Source: Chitinophaga oryziterrae
GTDB lineage: Bacteria > Bacteroidota > Bacteroidia > Chitinophagales > Chitinophagaceae
Length of the DNA: 64,000 nucleotides
Assembly (NCBI RefSeq): GCF_009758125.1
Contig: NZ_WRXO01000017.1
Coordinates: forward strand, 1-64,000
Direction of reading: 5' to 3'
Part shown: piece by piece, positions 43,873 to 52,462 of the stretch
Layout of the letters: each line of letters begins with the position of its first letter
How positions within the stretch are numbered: the stretch's first letter is position 1
Notes under the pieces: model-generated
What the model was told of the DNA's origin: nothing
The model's database searches: none
The model's input: only the letters and a program-made list of their open reading frames with translations
Position numbers and translations under genes: made by a program

Positions 43873-45927
43873 TTAGGGTACAATAATGCTCCATCCATGA
43901 TTTGCATCTACCTTACCGCTGCCGGCTATACTGGCAGATACCAGCGGAGTAGCCGGCAGCGTACCTGCACTTGTTTGCGGACATGTCTCTGTTGCAGGGA
44001 ATGTCTGCGGACGGGCGCGCGCAGTAGACTGTAAAGCGGTTTTGATCTCGGCCACTGTCTGGGTAGACTTCTTTTGCAGCATCAGCGCCACTACGCCTGC
44101 AATATGCGGAGACGCCATACTGGTACCGCCTTTTTGAGTATACCCGCCCAGTATATCACGTATGGCAAAGAATACAGAACCCATAGGCTCCGCTGTTGTA
44201 TGATAACTTTTGGCAGACCAGATCTTTACACCGGGCGCTGACAGTTCTGGCTTGGCTGCCAGTACTCCGGAGCCGGAGTAATCCACTAATGGCCCCTGTG
44301 AAGAAAAGCAGGCCATATGACCATCTGCATCATCATAAGCACCTACAGTCACTACACTGGGTGTATGTGCCGGCCCACTGATCGTATTGGCATCCGTCAC
44401 ATTTACTCCGGCGGGAATCGCCGCATCCGGAGCCAGCTTTATCTGATATCCTCTGGCTTGTCTGCACCATAAGTGGATAACAGCGCCCGCAGGACCGGTA
44501 AGTTTAACCGTATAACGGCCATTCCGATGGATAAGTCCATTAGGAAAGATCGTAACAGAAATGTGCTTGCGCGACAATGGACTCGCATTACGTGTAACAT
44601 TTGTCGTTGTATGACTGATTGAAAACTCCTTGTTTGCAGCACTAGGATGATTGAATAAAGCAGCTCCCACTGCCACTCCGGGACTGGGATGAAAAGCAGC
44701 ATCCGGAGGAGGTTGCTTCATCCCGATGGTTACACCTGCCACACTATTATTGTACCACAAATCAAGTCCCAACGGTAAGGTATTCTCCACCGTGGCGCAG
44801 GTATTAAAATCGCTTCTGGAGCTACGGGGATCATCTAAATCAAAGGGTATTTCTATAGCCCCCCCCGCAGGTATTGTAATAATAGCATGTTGTCTGTGCC
44901 TGGCGCTGTTGCCTGCAGCAAACACACAGATCTTACCGGTAGCTGCGGCAAATGTAGATTCCAGGAATATCTCCTGCCCATCTATACCATCTTCCACCAG
45001 ACCATCATGTGGCCCTGTATCACGGCCAAAACTGCAATTAATCACTACCGGTCTGGCACCTGCAACATTCAGAATATAAGAAACAGCATCTTTAAAACGC
45101 TTTACCTGATTAACACCTGGATCAATCTCCGGGTAAAGCATCTTTACAATTACCAGCGTTGCTTTCGGTGCTACACCTGTAAATACAAAGCGGGGATCTG
45201 TTGAAAAGTTCTTCTGCTTACCGTTACCCGCAGCAATGCCTGCTACATGTGTACCATGACTGTTACAGTCTCTTGTACGCACATTGAAAGTAGCCGGCGT
45301 AGCCAGCGCTCCGTTAATATTGCCTTCTGTATATTCAACACCATAAGTAGGACCTGCAGATAATAATCCCACAGCTGGAGAACTTTCTCCGGCTACAGGT
45401 ACTAACCCCTGGTCCCAGATCCTGAAGATCCTGGTATCTGTAGAATTCTCTTTCTGAAAAGATTCATGCCTGTAATCAATACCGGTATCTATAATACCTA
45501 TCACTACTCCCTCACCTGTCATTCCGGTAAATACACCGGTAGATGGTACTACAGACCATATACAACCGGTACCCGCCGTAGTTCCTCTTGCCAGTATTTC
45601 CAGCGTACTGGTATCTATATTGGGGTGCATTTCATGTCCGTACACCAGCTTTATGACATCAGGATGAGCCGACAAATCTCCCAGTTGTTCATACATCACA
45701 TGACCATTTGCCACACCTTCCCTTTCAACAGAAGCCGTTTTAAACCCTGCAGCTTCAATCGCCTGCAGGCTCCCTTTGTATTGCAGCGTAAGGAAAATTT
45801 CTTCCGGGTTATTTTTTAAAGCAGTATGCAGATATTGTCCGGGAGTAACGGGCGTGGATTTAAGTGCCAGATAAGTACTGTAGATATCGGCAAGTTCATT
45901 ATCGAACTTTGACCAGACAGGTTCCAT
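43873..45927 (-). CDS. S8 subtilisin-type serine protease without signal peptide (operon gene 1)
   Basis: The 684-residue protein has the full S8 triad: Asp147 in GIIDTGIDYRHES, His224 in NSHGTHVAG and Ser603 in GGTSMASPHIAG, with oxyanion Asn340 in FAAGNSAR. Residues 1-120 form a propeptide-like region. Between Asn340 and Ser603 lies an insertion of about 150 residues (350-500) that may be a beta sandwich. There is no signal peptide, unusual for an S8 protease. As first gene of the operon, it may process or activate the large proteins encoded downstream. A 7-bp hairpin (45969-45985) lies in its upstream region. Confidence 0.9.
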   Translation of the reverse strand: MEPVWSKFDNELADIYSTYLALKSTPVTPGQYLHTALKNNPEEIFLTLQYKGSLQAIEAAGFKTASVEREGVANGHVMYEQLGDLSAHPDVIKLVYGHEMHPNIDTSTLEILARGTTAGTGCIWSVVPSTGVFTGMTGEGVVIGIIDTGIDYRHESFQKENSTDTRIFRIWDQGLVPVAGESSPAVGLLSAGPTYGVEYTEGNINGALATPATFNVRTRDCNSHGTHVAGIAAGNGKQKNFSTDPRFVFTGVAPKATLVIVKMLYPEIDPGVNQVKRFKDAVSYILNVAGARPVVINCSFGRDTGPHDGLVEDGIDGQEIFLESTFAAATGKICVFAAGNSARHRQHAIITIPAGGAIEIPFDLDDPRSSRSDFNTCATVENTLPLGLDLWYNNSVAGVTIGMKQPPPDAAFHPSPGVAVGAALFNHPSAANKEFSISHTTTNVTRNASPLSRKHISVTIFPNGLIHRNGRYTVKLTGPAGAVIHLWCRQARGYQIKLAPDAAIPAGVNVTDANTISGPAHTPSVVTVGAYDDADGHMACFSSQGPLVDYSGSGVLAAKPELSAPGVKIWSAKSYHTTAEPMGSVFFAIRDILGGYTQKGGTSMASPHIAGVVALMLQKKSTQTVAEIKTALQSTARARPQTFPATETCPQTSAGTLPATPLVSASIAGSGKVDANHGWSIIVP

Positions 45928-45968
45928 CGTTTATTTTTTAAGGTCTTAAACAATAAAGGAATCCTTCA

Positions 45969-45985
45969 CCGGAAGATCCTTCCGG
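45969..45985. promoter_or_regulatory. Small hairpin upstream of the S8 operon
   Basis: CCGGAAG and CTTCCGG are perfect complements around ATC, 42 bases before the protease ATG. It may be a regulator site or an mRNA hairpin. No TAnnTTTG promoter could be placed in this region (45928-46210), so the true promoter is unclear. Confidence 0.35.
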
Positions 45986-46210
45986 CAGTAAAGAGCTGTG
46001 ATAATAAAAAAACAATGTTGTACTATGTATTCATAGCCGAATCATTCAATGGGCGTTATTCCTTTGGGGTAAATGTTTATTGATTCTTACATTCTGCTGG
46101 TGGACCTTTTGGGGGGCTCGTTCTTTGGGGTATTTACTTTCGATTATCAGGTTTTGCGTACTATATGAAAAGTAAATTAATTCAAATATCTGATATAATC
46201 AATAAATTTG

Positions 46211-46726
46211 TTACAATTTCATTTTCCGGAAGGTAAGGCTCATCCTCCCTTCATTGGTATCTGCAGCAGGGATGGAATGCTGCCATACATGCTGTACTTC
46301 CTGTGTCATATAGATCAATGATCCGGAAGGTAATTCAAAATCCACCACTTCATTTCTATCCTGTATATTTCTGAACCTGAGCGTTCTTGTTTCTCCTACA
46401 GATAAAATCGCAATGCCTGTATTATCTTCTAATATATCAATCTGATCTGAATGAAATCCCATTTTTGAACTTCCGTCCAGGTAATAATTAATCAGACAGT
46501 TATTGGGCTCAAAACCCAGTTCGTCGTCAATCCTGTTCAGGATATTGATCAACTCCGGAATGAATGGCGTATCAGGATAATGGATCTGGGAATAGTTATA
46601 GGCAACGCCAAAACTAGCCGTTCTTCGTGCAGCCATCCGGGTATCCCATATCACATTATCTCTCAATAATCTGAAAAGGTCTTCCGGTGAGCTGATAAAT
46701 TCATCTATATACCTGATTCCATGCAT
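46211..46726 (-). CDS. AlkB-like 2-oxoglutarate/Fe(II) dioxygenase
   Basis: The 171-residue protein has the dioxygenase metal triad His92 and Asp94 in GFHSDQID and His150 in VWQHSIP, plus 2-oxoglutarate-binding Arg161 and Arg167 in GRMSLTFR. Length and motifs match AlkB-type demethylases, which remove methyl lesions from DNA or RNA bases by oxidation. A nucleotide-recognition part is seen at NYYLDGSSKMG. The gene is solitary and not part of the operon behind it. Confidence 0.88.
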   Translation of the reverse strand: MHGIRYIDEFISSPEDLFRLLRDNVIWDTRMAARRTASFGVAYNYSQIHYPDTPFIPELINILNRIDDELGFEPNNCLINYYLDGSSKMGFHSDQIDILEDNTGIAILSVGETRTLRFRNIQDRNEVVDFELPSGSLIYMTQEVQHVWQHSIPAADTNEGRMSLTFRKMKL

Positions 46727-46802
46727 TTGCGCAAAATAACAATAAATCAGGTAAAAGGACTACTTTAGCATATAAATTTTATTTAATACCTAAACCTATA
46801 CC

Positions 46803-47534
46803 ATGAAAGTTAGTTATGTCCCCTTGCTATGCCTTTTTCTGACTATTTCTATGGCCGTGCAGGCACAGAGTAAATTAAGTATTACGATGGTTGGCAACGG
46901 CGCTATTCGTGCCGTAATCGATGACAGGAATTATATTTGTCAGGATAATTCACTGACCATAGAAGATCTGGCTCCTGGTTATCATTCTGTAAAATTGTTC
47001 CTCGTAAGAAAAGAGAGATGGAATAATGCCGCTTATGGACAACAGGTGTATAATGCTAATCTGCTGATAAAATCTCAGTATTATACAGATATTGTAGTGA
47101 ACAGGTTTGGTAAGACACTGGTAGATGAACAGCCTTTAACCAGAGGGGATTATTATGATAATATGGATCGGGGGAATGGCGGAAAGGATTGGAATAATCA
47201 TGATAACCGCCCCGGGCAGGGGTACAATAACCCACGCGCGCCACAGCAGATGTCTGATGACGCTTTTGCTATGGCCAGAGAAGCTATCCGCAAAGAGAGC
47301 TTTGATAATACCCGTATGACAGTAGCACAGCAGATTGCGGATAATAATTATTTTACTACAGCGCAGGTAAAAGAACTCGTTAAACTATTCGCTTTTGAAG
47401 ATCGTAAACTGGACTTTGCTAAATATGCTTACGCCAGAACATTAGACAGGAATAATTATTTCACGATTAACGAAGTGTTCAGTTTTTCCAGGACTAAAGA
47501 AGATCTGGCAGATTATATAAAGAACTTCAGATAA
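46803..47534 (+). CDS. DUF4476 domain secreted protein
   Basis: The 243-residue protein has a signal peptide (LLCLFLTISMAVQAQS), a beta-rich N-terminal domain and a Gly/Asn/Asp-rich linker (GNGGKDWNNHDNRPGQG). The DUF4476 domain is C-terminal: DDAFAMAREAIRKESFDN, then KELVKLFAFEDRKLDFAKYA. This helical domain is common in exported Bacteroidota proteins and has no known function. Confidence 0.85.
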   Translation: MKVSYVPLLCLFLTISMAVQAQSKLSITMVGNGAIRAVIDDRNYICQDNSLTIEDLAPGYHSVKLFLVRKERWNNAAYGQQVYNANLLIKSQYYTDIVVNRFGKTLVDEQPLTRGDYYDNMDRGNGGKDWNNHDNRPGQGYNNPRAPQQMSDDAFAMAREAIRKESFDNTRMTVAQQIADNNYFTTAQVKELVKLFAFEDRKLDFAKYAYARTLDRNNYFTINEVFSFSRTKEDLADYIKNFR

Positions 47535-47552
47535 ATAAAAAGATCAGCTTAA

Positions 47553-47604
47553 AGCCCGGTTAGGAGTTGCCTGTTTCTACAAACAAGCTAATCCTAACCG
47601 GGCT
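47553..47604. terminator. Strong hairpin between convergent genes
   Basis: AGCCCGGTTAGGA (47553-47565) pairs perfectly with 47592-47604, and the inner bases GCCTGTTT/AAACAAGC pair with one wobble. There is no clear U run, so this may be an mRNA end structure as much as a terminator. Confidence 0.6.
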
Positions 47605-47621
47605 ATGATATTGAGCGCGCA

Positions 47622-47819
47622 TTACTCTCTTCTTGTAAAACCACCCACCTGTTTTTTCTCTGCCGGTTGTTTATATATAATAGTAAACAATATAGAAGCC
47701 CCATGAGACTGATCCGTTGATACGATCTCTATTCCTTCGTTGGCAGCAAAGAAAGTATCCAGCTTCTCTGTAAGTTCTGCCGCGTTCCCTGCTTCTGCCA
47801 CATATGTTTTGTAAATCAT
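47622..47819 (-). CDS. Small hypothetical protein
   Basis: From the ATG at 47819 the product has 65 residues: MIYKTYVAEAGNAAELTEK, then a beta strand SILFTIIYKQP and a basic tail. The longer frame from 47864 would add 15 residues of poor quality. The pattern suggests a compact alpha/beta fold; no family recognised. Confidence 0.5.
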   Translation of the reverse strand: MIYKTYVAEAGNAAELTEKLDTFFAANEGIEIVSTDQSHGASILFTIIYKQPAEKKQVGGFTRRE

Positions 47820-47940
47820 GTTAATTGTTTTGTCTAAAGTGCAGGATTTCACGTAGAAAAACAAAAATCATTTGTAAGAAAACGTATAAATACGTAATAG
47901 ATGAAGTATTTATACCCTACCCTTTCATTTATATCCCGCC

Positions 47941-47948
47941 TAAATTTG
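47941..47948 (+). promoter_or_regulatory. -7 box for the gene at 48008
   Basis: TAAATTTG is an exact TAnnTTTG match. A -33 TTTG at the usual 19-21 bases upstream is not seen, so the promoter is tentative. It supports the start at 48008 rather than the longer frame from 47825, which would include the box. Confidence 0.45.
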
Positions 47949-48007
47949 TGTCCATTACCCCAAATCATAATTCCATTTTATTATCAGTTACCTCCAAAAA
48001 AAAAATT

Positions 48008-50212
48008 ATGGAAAGTTTAAAAATTCCCGATCAGTCTCCGGAACAATTATCACAACTCCTCTTCAACCGGCAGACCTTCCTGTTGAACAAAGTATTTTCA
48101 CAGGACATTCAGATTAACAGTATCAGCTACTGGGAAGAAATTACCTGTGTAGGTTACAATCCCGAAAAAGGCAAGCTGGAAGCGATTGTCAGTATCAAGC
48201 AGTCTACCGGTTACAGTGGCGGACTTTGCTCTAACGGCTCCAGGGAATACGTGCGTTTCTTTGTTGATTTCAAAGATGGCAGCGGATTCCAGGATATGGG
48301 TTATTCCAGCTTTAAAGTAGCCGATATTTCAGAGGCGCCTCCCGGTCCTCAGCATCCACTCAAATACATGACCCACTTATTCATCAATGATGAAAAGTAC
48401 CGTAAATTCCTGGACTGCCAGACAGCGGTAATTCCAACTGTACGTGCAGTATTATCATGGAATACGATCCCTTCTTCCAACCCGAATGCTGCTCCATATT
48501 ATGGTAATGTAAAAGATGTGAACATCCAGCTGAAGCGCAGGAGTTTCATCCTCTGGGGCGATATCTTTACAGCTTTGAATGTAAAAGAGAAACCGGATTT
48601 CCTGGCGAATATCGATCTTAAAGAACAGGTACATATTCCAGTTCCACCGTTGCCGCCAATAGAGACCTATTATAAAGCGTACAAACGTGCGGGTGTTCCG
48701 GATCACCGTACCTTCTTTTCTTCCATTGCGCCCGCTATTGCCAACGGTACTAAATTTGTACAGGCCGCCAGTTATAACCTCTATGACATCCAAAAGCTAA
48801 AAATTGATTTTAAGGCGGCTGCAGAGTTCATCCTGAAACCTGTTGACCAGGCAGATGTAACTTTCGAAGAACTGCAATGTGTAGGCTTAAATACCGCATT
48901 AGATACGCTCGGCGCTGTTGTGAAGATCAAGAAGAATAGCGGTTTCAGCGGAGATCTTTGTCATGCCGGTTCACAGGAACATGTAGCTTTCTGGGCCGAC
49001 TGGGACAATAACGGTACATTCGATCAATACCTGGGTACTTCCAGCATTACGGTACATGATATCAGCAATATTCCGGCTGATGGTCTCTGTTATAATATAG
49101 ACCTGCCCATTGACCTGAAAGGACATATTAAGAGCTGTACCCAGCCAAACATTATCCGTATACGTGCGGTGTTGTCATGGCAGTCGCTTCCATCTACGAC
49201 CAACCCCAACCTGCTCAATACCTGGGGTAACCGTAAAGATGCGGTAGTACAGATCCGTCCGAGCCAGTCGCCTCACGTAGACGCTGAACTGACATTCGTA
49301 GGGGGTGTGGACCGCGATTTAATCAGTGCCAGTACCTTCCTCGTTAACTCCGACCTGACCAACCCAACATCCTACAACAACCGTCCTTACGGTGGCTGGG
49401 TGAGCTTCAATGGTCTCATTGACCGCAACGGTTTTAATGGTATCATTAAATACAAGATCGAATACAAGAAATACGGTGCATCAGACAGCACTTATGCTTC
49501 CGTTTCCAATACGGAAAGCTTTCCGATGATCGATTTCACACCTAATCCGAACCTCGAATTCACCGATACACAATCTGCTGTTGGCGGCTGGTACATTTAT
49601 AAAGCGAATCCTGCTATCGGCCTTTATAATGAAACCAACTACCTCGCCGGCTGGAGTACGGACGGGTTGGACGATGGTACTTACACTATCCGTTTTACGC
49701 ATACAGATGCAAATGGCAATGAAATAGTGAAGGATGTTTTCTCCCTCATTATCTGTAACGTACACATGACCATCAACCCACTCGCCACAGCGACTGTCGA
49801 TTTTACCAAAACACTCGACCTGGTAATTGATGGCGGAGATTGTCATTGTTATGATAAAACGCCTTCCAATAATATCATCAATGGTCATTTACGGGCAGTA
49901 CATCCGTATTTTGCATCATGGGGACTTGATCTGCAACCTACTTCTCATACACATGGGATTGTGCCCAATCCGGTGAGCCGTTATTACGATGCATTGCCCA
50001 ATGCAGGCGATATAGGCAACCTTGGCAATAACGCCGATGATGGTGACGCTAATGCAGTATGGAGCCTGAATGTTTCCGGTTTGGATAATTGCGGGTACAC
50101 CGTAAGTCTATATGCACATTCACGTGTTATCAGGGACAGTTCTACCCTGTTCCCATGGTATGGTGTAAAGGCAGTAGGATTTTCAGTAACGGATGTTTGT
50201 CCGAATAAGTAG
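48008..50212 (+). CDS. 734-aa protein with a duplicated beta-rich domain
   Basis: The protein (start ATG 48008) has two related domains. The first (residues about 35-185) has EITCVGYNPEKGKLEAIV, SGGLCSNGSREYVRFFVDF and RAVLSWNTIPSSNPNA. The second (about 285-430) repeats the pattern: ELQCVGLNTALDTLGAVV, SGDLCHAGSQEHVAFWADW and RAVLSWQSLPS. A third beta-rich part is C-terminal. There is no signal peptide. The second copy resembles Asp/Asn-rich GEVED-like beta domains. No name is recognised. It could be a structural partner of the S8 operon, whose genes are also signal-less and large. Confidence 0.75.
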   Translation: MESLKIPDQSPEQLSQLLFNRQTFLLNKVFSQDIQINSISYWEEITCVGYNPEKGKLEAIVSIKQSTGYSGGLCSNGSREYVRFFVDFKDGSGFQDMGYSSFKVADISEAPPGPQHPLKYMTHLFINDEKYRKFLDCQTAVIPTVRAVLSWNTIPSSNPNAAPYYGNVKDVNIQLKRRSFILWGDIFTALNVKEKPDFLANIDLKEQVHIPVPPLPPIETYYKAYKRAGVPDHRTFFSSIAPAIANGTKFVQAASYNLYDIQKLKIDFKAAAEFILKPVDQADVTFEELQCVGLNTALDTLGAVVKIKKNSGFSGDLCHAGSQEHVAFWADWDNNGTFDQYLGTSSITVHDISNIPADGLCYNIDLPIDLKGHIKSCTQPNIIRIRAVLSWQSLPSTTNPNLLNTWGNRKDAVVQIRPSQSPHVDAELTFVGGVDRDLISASTFLVNSDLTNPTSYNNRPYGGWVSFNGLIDRNGFNGIIKYKIEYKKYGASDSTYASVSNTESFPMIDFTPNPNLEFTDTQSAVGGWYIYKANPAIGLYNETNYLAGWSTDGLDDGTYTIRFTHTDANGNEIVKDVFSLIICNVHMTINPLATATVDFTKTLDLVIDGGDCHCYDKTPSNNIINGHLRAVHPYFASWGLDLQPTSHTHGIVPNPVSRYYDALPNAGDIGNLGNNADDGDANAVWSLNVSGLDNCGYTVSLYAHSRVIRDSSTLFPWYGVKAVGFSVTDVCPNK

Positions 50213-50228
50213 TGGTTTTTTTTAGTTA

Positions 50229-50263
50229 GTAGCCCCGGCGTAATTGCCGGGGTTACTTTTTTT
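50229..50263 (+). terminator. Rho-independent terminator after the 734-aa gene
   Basis: A GC-rich stem (50229-50239 with 50246-50256, one G-T) around GTAATT is followed by T7 (50257-50263). Confidence 0.85.
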
Positions 50264-50272
50264 ATATCTTTG
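50243..50272 (+). promoter_or_regulatory. Promoter of the GH114 gene
   Basis: ATTG (50243-50246) and an exact TATCTTTG -7 box (50265-50272) are separated by 18 bases. The -33 region overlaps the terminator stem of the preceding gene. Confidence 0.65.
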
Positions 50273-50313
50273 CCCCGACATATCTTATAAAAACCTGAGT
50301 TACTTATTTTGTT

Positions 50314-51129
50314 ATGAAACCTATGCATTTTATTGCTGGTCTTATTATCTTATCCGGCTGTAGCAAAACATCTTCTGTCCCTGATCCTGAAAGGAATGCT
50401 GCTACCTGGTGGCAACCTGTTGCCGGTGTCACCTTCGACTGGGACCTGAGCAACATTTCGTCCACAGACACTTTCTCTACAGACGTTGTAGATGTCGACG
50501 CTTTTGAAACTTCCAAAGCTACGGTTGATGCCTTACATGCTAAAGGCAGGAAAGTCATTGCTTACGTCTCCGTAGGTACACTTGAAAACTACCGTCCGGA
50601 TAGTGCGCTTCTTCCGCCGTCTGTCATTGGTAAAATCTATCCCGAATGGCCGGATGAAAGGTGGCTGGATATCCGCAAGTTAGATAGCATGAAACCATGG
50701 CTGATATCCCGTTTCACTATGATCCGGCAGAAAGGCTTTGATGCTATTGAACCGGATAACCTGGACGCTTACGGGAACGAAACCGGCTTCGACATTTCTA
50801 TTACAGACACCAAAGCCTTCTGTACTTACATTATTACGCTAGCACATTCTATGGGCCTTGGCATTGGCCAGAAGAACGTCTCCGAACTTACCGGCGACTT
50901 CTCTTCTTCTTTCGACTGGGCGCTAACAGAAGATGCATTTGACCAGGGCTGGCAGGATGATATGCTGCCTTACATCGCGAAGAACAAACCTGTGTTCGTA
51001 ACGGAATATACGGACAAAATGACGCAGACAAAGTTCCAGTCTACGGTGTGCCCTGCGGCGAAGACGAAGAAGTATAGTGCGGTGCTGAAGAAAAGGGATT
51101 TGAGTAAGTGGAGTTATTTTTGCCAGTAG
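50314..51129 (+). CDS. GH114-family endo-alpha-1,4-polygalactosaminidase-like lipoprotein
   Basis: The 271-residue protein has a lipoprotein signal (FIAGLIILSGCSK, Cys16) and a TIM-barrel of the GH114 type: VAGVTFDWDLSN, VDVDAFETSK, KVIAYVSVGTLENYRPD, then GFDAIEPDNLDAY with the likely acidic catalytic pair. GH114 enzymes cleave galactosaminogalactan or related amino sugar polymers. Anchoring places it in the outer membrane or periplasm. Promoter and terminator suggest a single-gene unit. Confidence 0.85.
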   Translation: MKPMHFIAGLIILSGCSKTSSVPDPERNAATWWQPVAGVTFDWDLSNISSTDTFSTDVVDVDAFETSKATVDALHAKGRKVIAYVSVGTLENYRPDSALLPPSVIGKIYPEWPDERWLDIRKLDSMKPWLISRFTMIRQKGFDAIEPDNLDAYGNETGFDISITDTKAFCTYIITLAHSMGLGIGQKNVSELTGDFSSSFDWALTEDAFDQGWQDDMLPYIAKNKPVFVTEYTDKMTQTKFQSTVCPAAKTKKYSAVLKKRDLSKWSYFCQ

Positions 51130-51132
51130 GCG

Positions 51133-51170
51133 ATAAATAAGGCGGTCAAAATATTGACCGCCTTATTTAT
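51133..51170 (+). terminator. Perfect 17-bp terminator hairpin
   Basis: 51133-51149 is the exact reverse complement of 51154-51170 around AATA; GGCGGTCAA lies in the inner stem and the outer stem is A/T-rich. Confidence 0.85.
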
Positions 51171-51511
51171 TATCATAGTATCTGCCTTTACGATTCCGCT
51201 GTAGTCCAATTGAAAGGAGGTCGAACCCCTCCCTCTTGTCAATGGTTCCTTACTCGTCCGGGTAGTGATTGTTTCTACCGTAAGAGCCGGCCAGCTTTCC
51301 CCGAATCCTACTCTGGCTAACATGCGCTTTTTTTTTGCCAGGCCCTGCGACATGATACAATTTTTATAATTTGAATCCATATACTACTACAGGTTGTTAA
51401 TAACAACAGTAAGTAGTGGAATCACAACTAAAAGGTTCGGCGTTTTTGCTGATTTTGGGAACGACCAGAATAACTTTGTAATGTCTAAAGAATAAAAAAA
51501 AGACAGTATAT
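51171..51511. other. Intergenic stretch before the XRE-pentapeptide gene
   Basis: I find no credible gene; a minus-strand frame across 51114-51380 ends inside the terminator and the GH114 gene and is rejected. A promoter for the next gene is seen at 51445-51478. Confidence 0.5.
51445..51478 (+). promoter_or_regulatory. Promoter of the XRE-pentapeptide gene
   Basis: TTTG (51445-51448) and an exact TAACTTTG -7 box (51471-51478) with a 22-base spacer, slightly longer than usual. Confidence 0.5.
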
Positions 51512-52450
51512 ATGGATATTAAAATGATCGGCAGCAAAATTGCCAAAGTACGAAAGGAGAAAAATATGTCTCAATCGCAACTTGCCCAACTTCTGTTTAT
51601 TAGCCCACAGGCTGTCGGGAAATGGGAACGCGGAGAATCCATTCCGGACATCGTCACAATTAACCAGCTCGCGGAAATTTTAGGTGTTGACCTTAACTAT
51701 TTTTCAGAAAACTTCCAATCCACGTATGATGAAGCGGCTTTTAAGGCCATTGACGATAATGAGGACATTGAGCAAACGGACCAGGAAGTCGCCAACCCCT
51801 CGCGGGAGGAACGCCAGTTGCTGACGAACTTCAGCGGGAGCAGTCTCTCGGAAAGTGACTTCGCCGGTGTTACCGCACATAAAAGGAAATTTAATGGGAG
51901 TGCATTGCGCGGCTCCGACTTTTCGGGCGCGGACCTGACTGGCAGCTCATTTACCGCCAGCGACGTACATGAAGCCAATTTCGACGGAACGAACCTGACA
52001 GACTGTACCCTGTCTGCCAATGACCTTACAAATGCGAGCTTCAACAAGACCATCCTTATACGCACCACATTCAGTGCATCAGGACTTGCCGGGGCAACAT
52101 TCACCGATGCAAAATTGATCGATGTAAAACTGGCCAAGACAGACCTTAGAAAAACGGTCTTTAAAAATTGTGTCTTTAACGGCGTGGATTTTAAGTATTC
52201 CGATCTGCGGGGACTATGCCTTGACGGACAGACCTTTATTGGCGTCAAGTTCGATAAGGCGGCGCTGAACGATGCCACGTTTAATGGCGCGACCCTCAAA
52301 AATGTATCTTTCCGTCCGACCTATGCCTTAACTAACAAATATTACCGTGCCATCAAAACTATCTGCTTTGACGGCGCGATGATGGATAAACTGACCTATG
52401 CCGAACTCAAAGGCCTGGGAGCCGAATTGTCAAAGGTTACATTTATCTAA
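51512..52450 (+). CDS. XRE regulator fused to pentapeptide repeats
   Basis: The 312-residue protein has an XRE helix-turn-helix at residues 5-60 (MSQSQLAQLLFISPQAVGKW), an acidic linker, then a pentapeptide-repeat beta-helix at about 100-270, with pentads such as SDFSG ADLTG SSFTA and NDATF NGATL KNVSF. Such helices mimic DNA or act as scaffolds. It is 12 bases upstream of an ABC exporter gene pair, so the three genes form an operon, and it probably controls it or protects against its substrate. By eye the block is richer in GC than its neighbours and may have been acquired. Confidence 0.85.
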   Translation: MDIKMIGSKIAKVRKEKNMSQSQLAQLLFISPQAVGKWERGESIPDIVTINQLAEILGVDLNYFSENFQSTYDEAAFKAIDDNEDIEQTDQEVANPSREERQLLTNFSGSSLSESDFAGVTAHKRKFNGSALRGSDFSGADLTGSSFTASDVHEANFDGTNLTDCTLSANDLTNASFNKTILIRTTFSASGLAGATFTDAKLIDVKLAKTDLRKTVFKNCVFNGVDFKYSDLRGLCLDGQTFIGVKFDKAALNDATFNGATLKNVSFRPTYALTNKYYRAIKTICFDGAMMDKLTYAELKGLGAELSKVTFI

Positions 52451-52462
52451 AGAGCGAAGTAT

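Noticed and set aside
46203..46210. TAAATTTG promoter box on the plus strand
   Set aside because: It points into the antisense strand of the AlkB-like gene and has no gene to drive.
51206..51240. tRNA-like GGTCGAACC T-arm
   Set aside because: Only one arm can be drawn and the stem is mostly wobble pairs; no anticodon or acceptor arm is present.
51114..51380. 88-codon minus-strand frame between GH114 and the XRE-pentapeptide gene
   Set aside because: Its last codons run through the perfect 17-bp terminator and into the GH114 gene, and the peptide has no recognisable features.
51697..52299. 200-codon minus-strand frame
   Set aside because: Shadow of the pentapeptide repeats; the repetitive composition mirrors the real gene.
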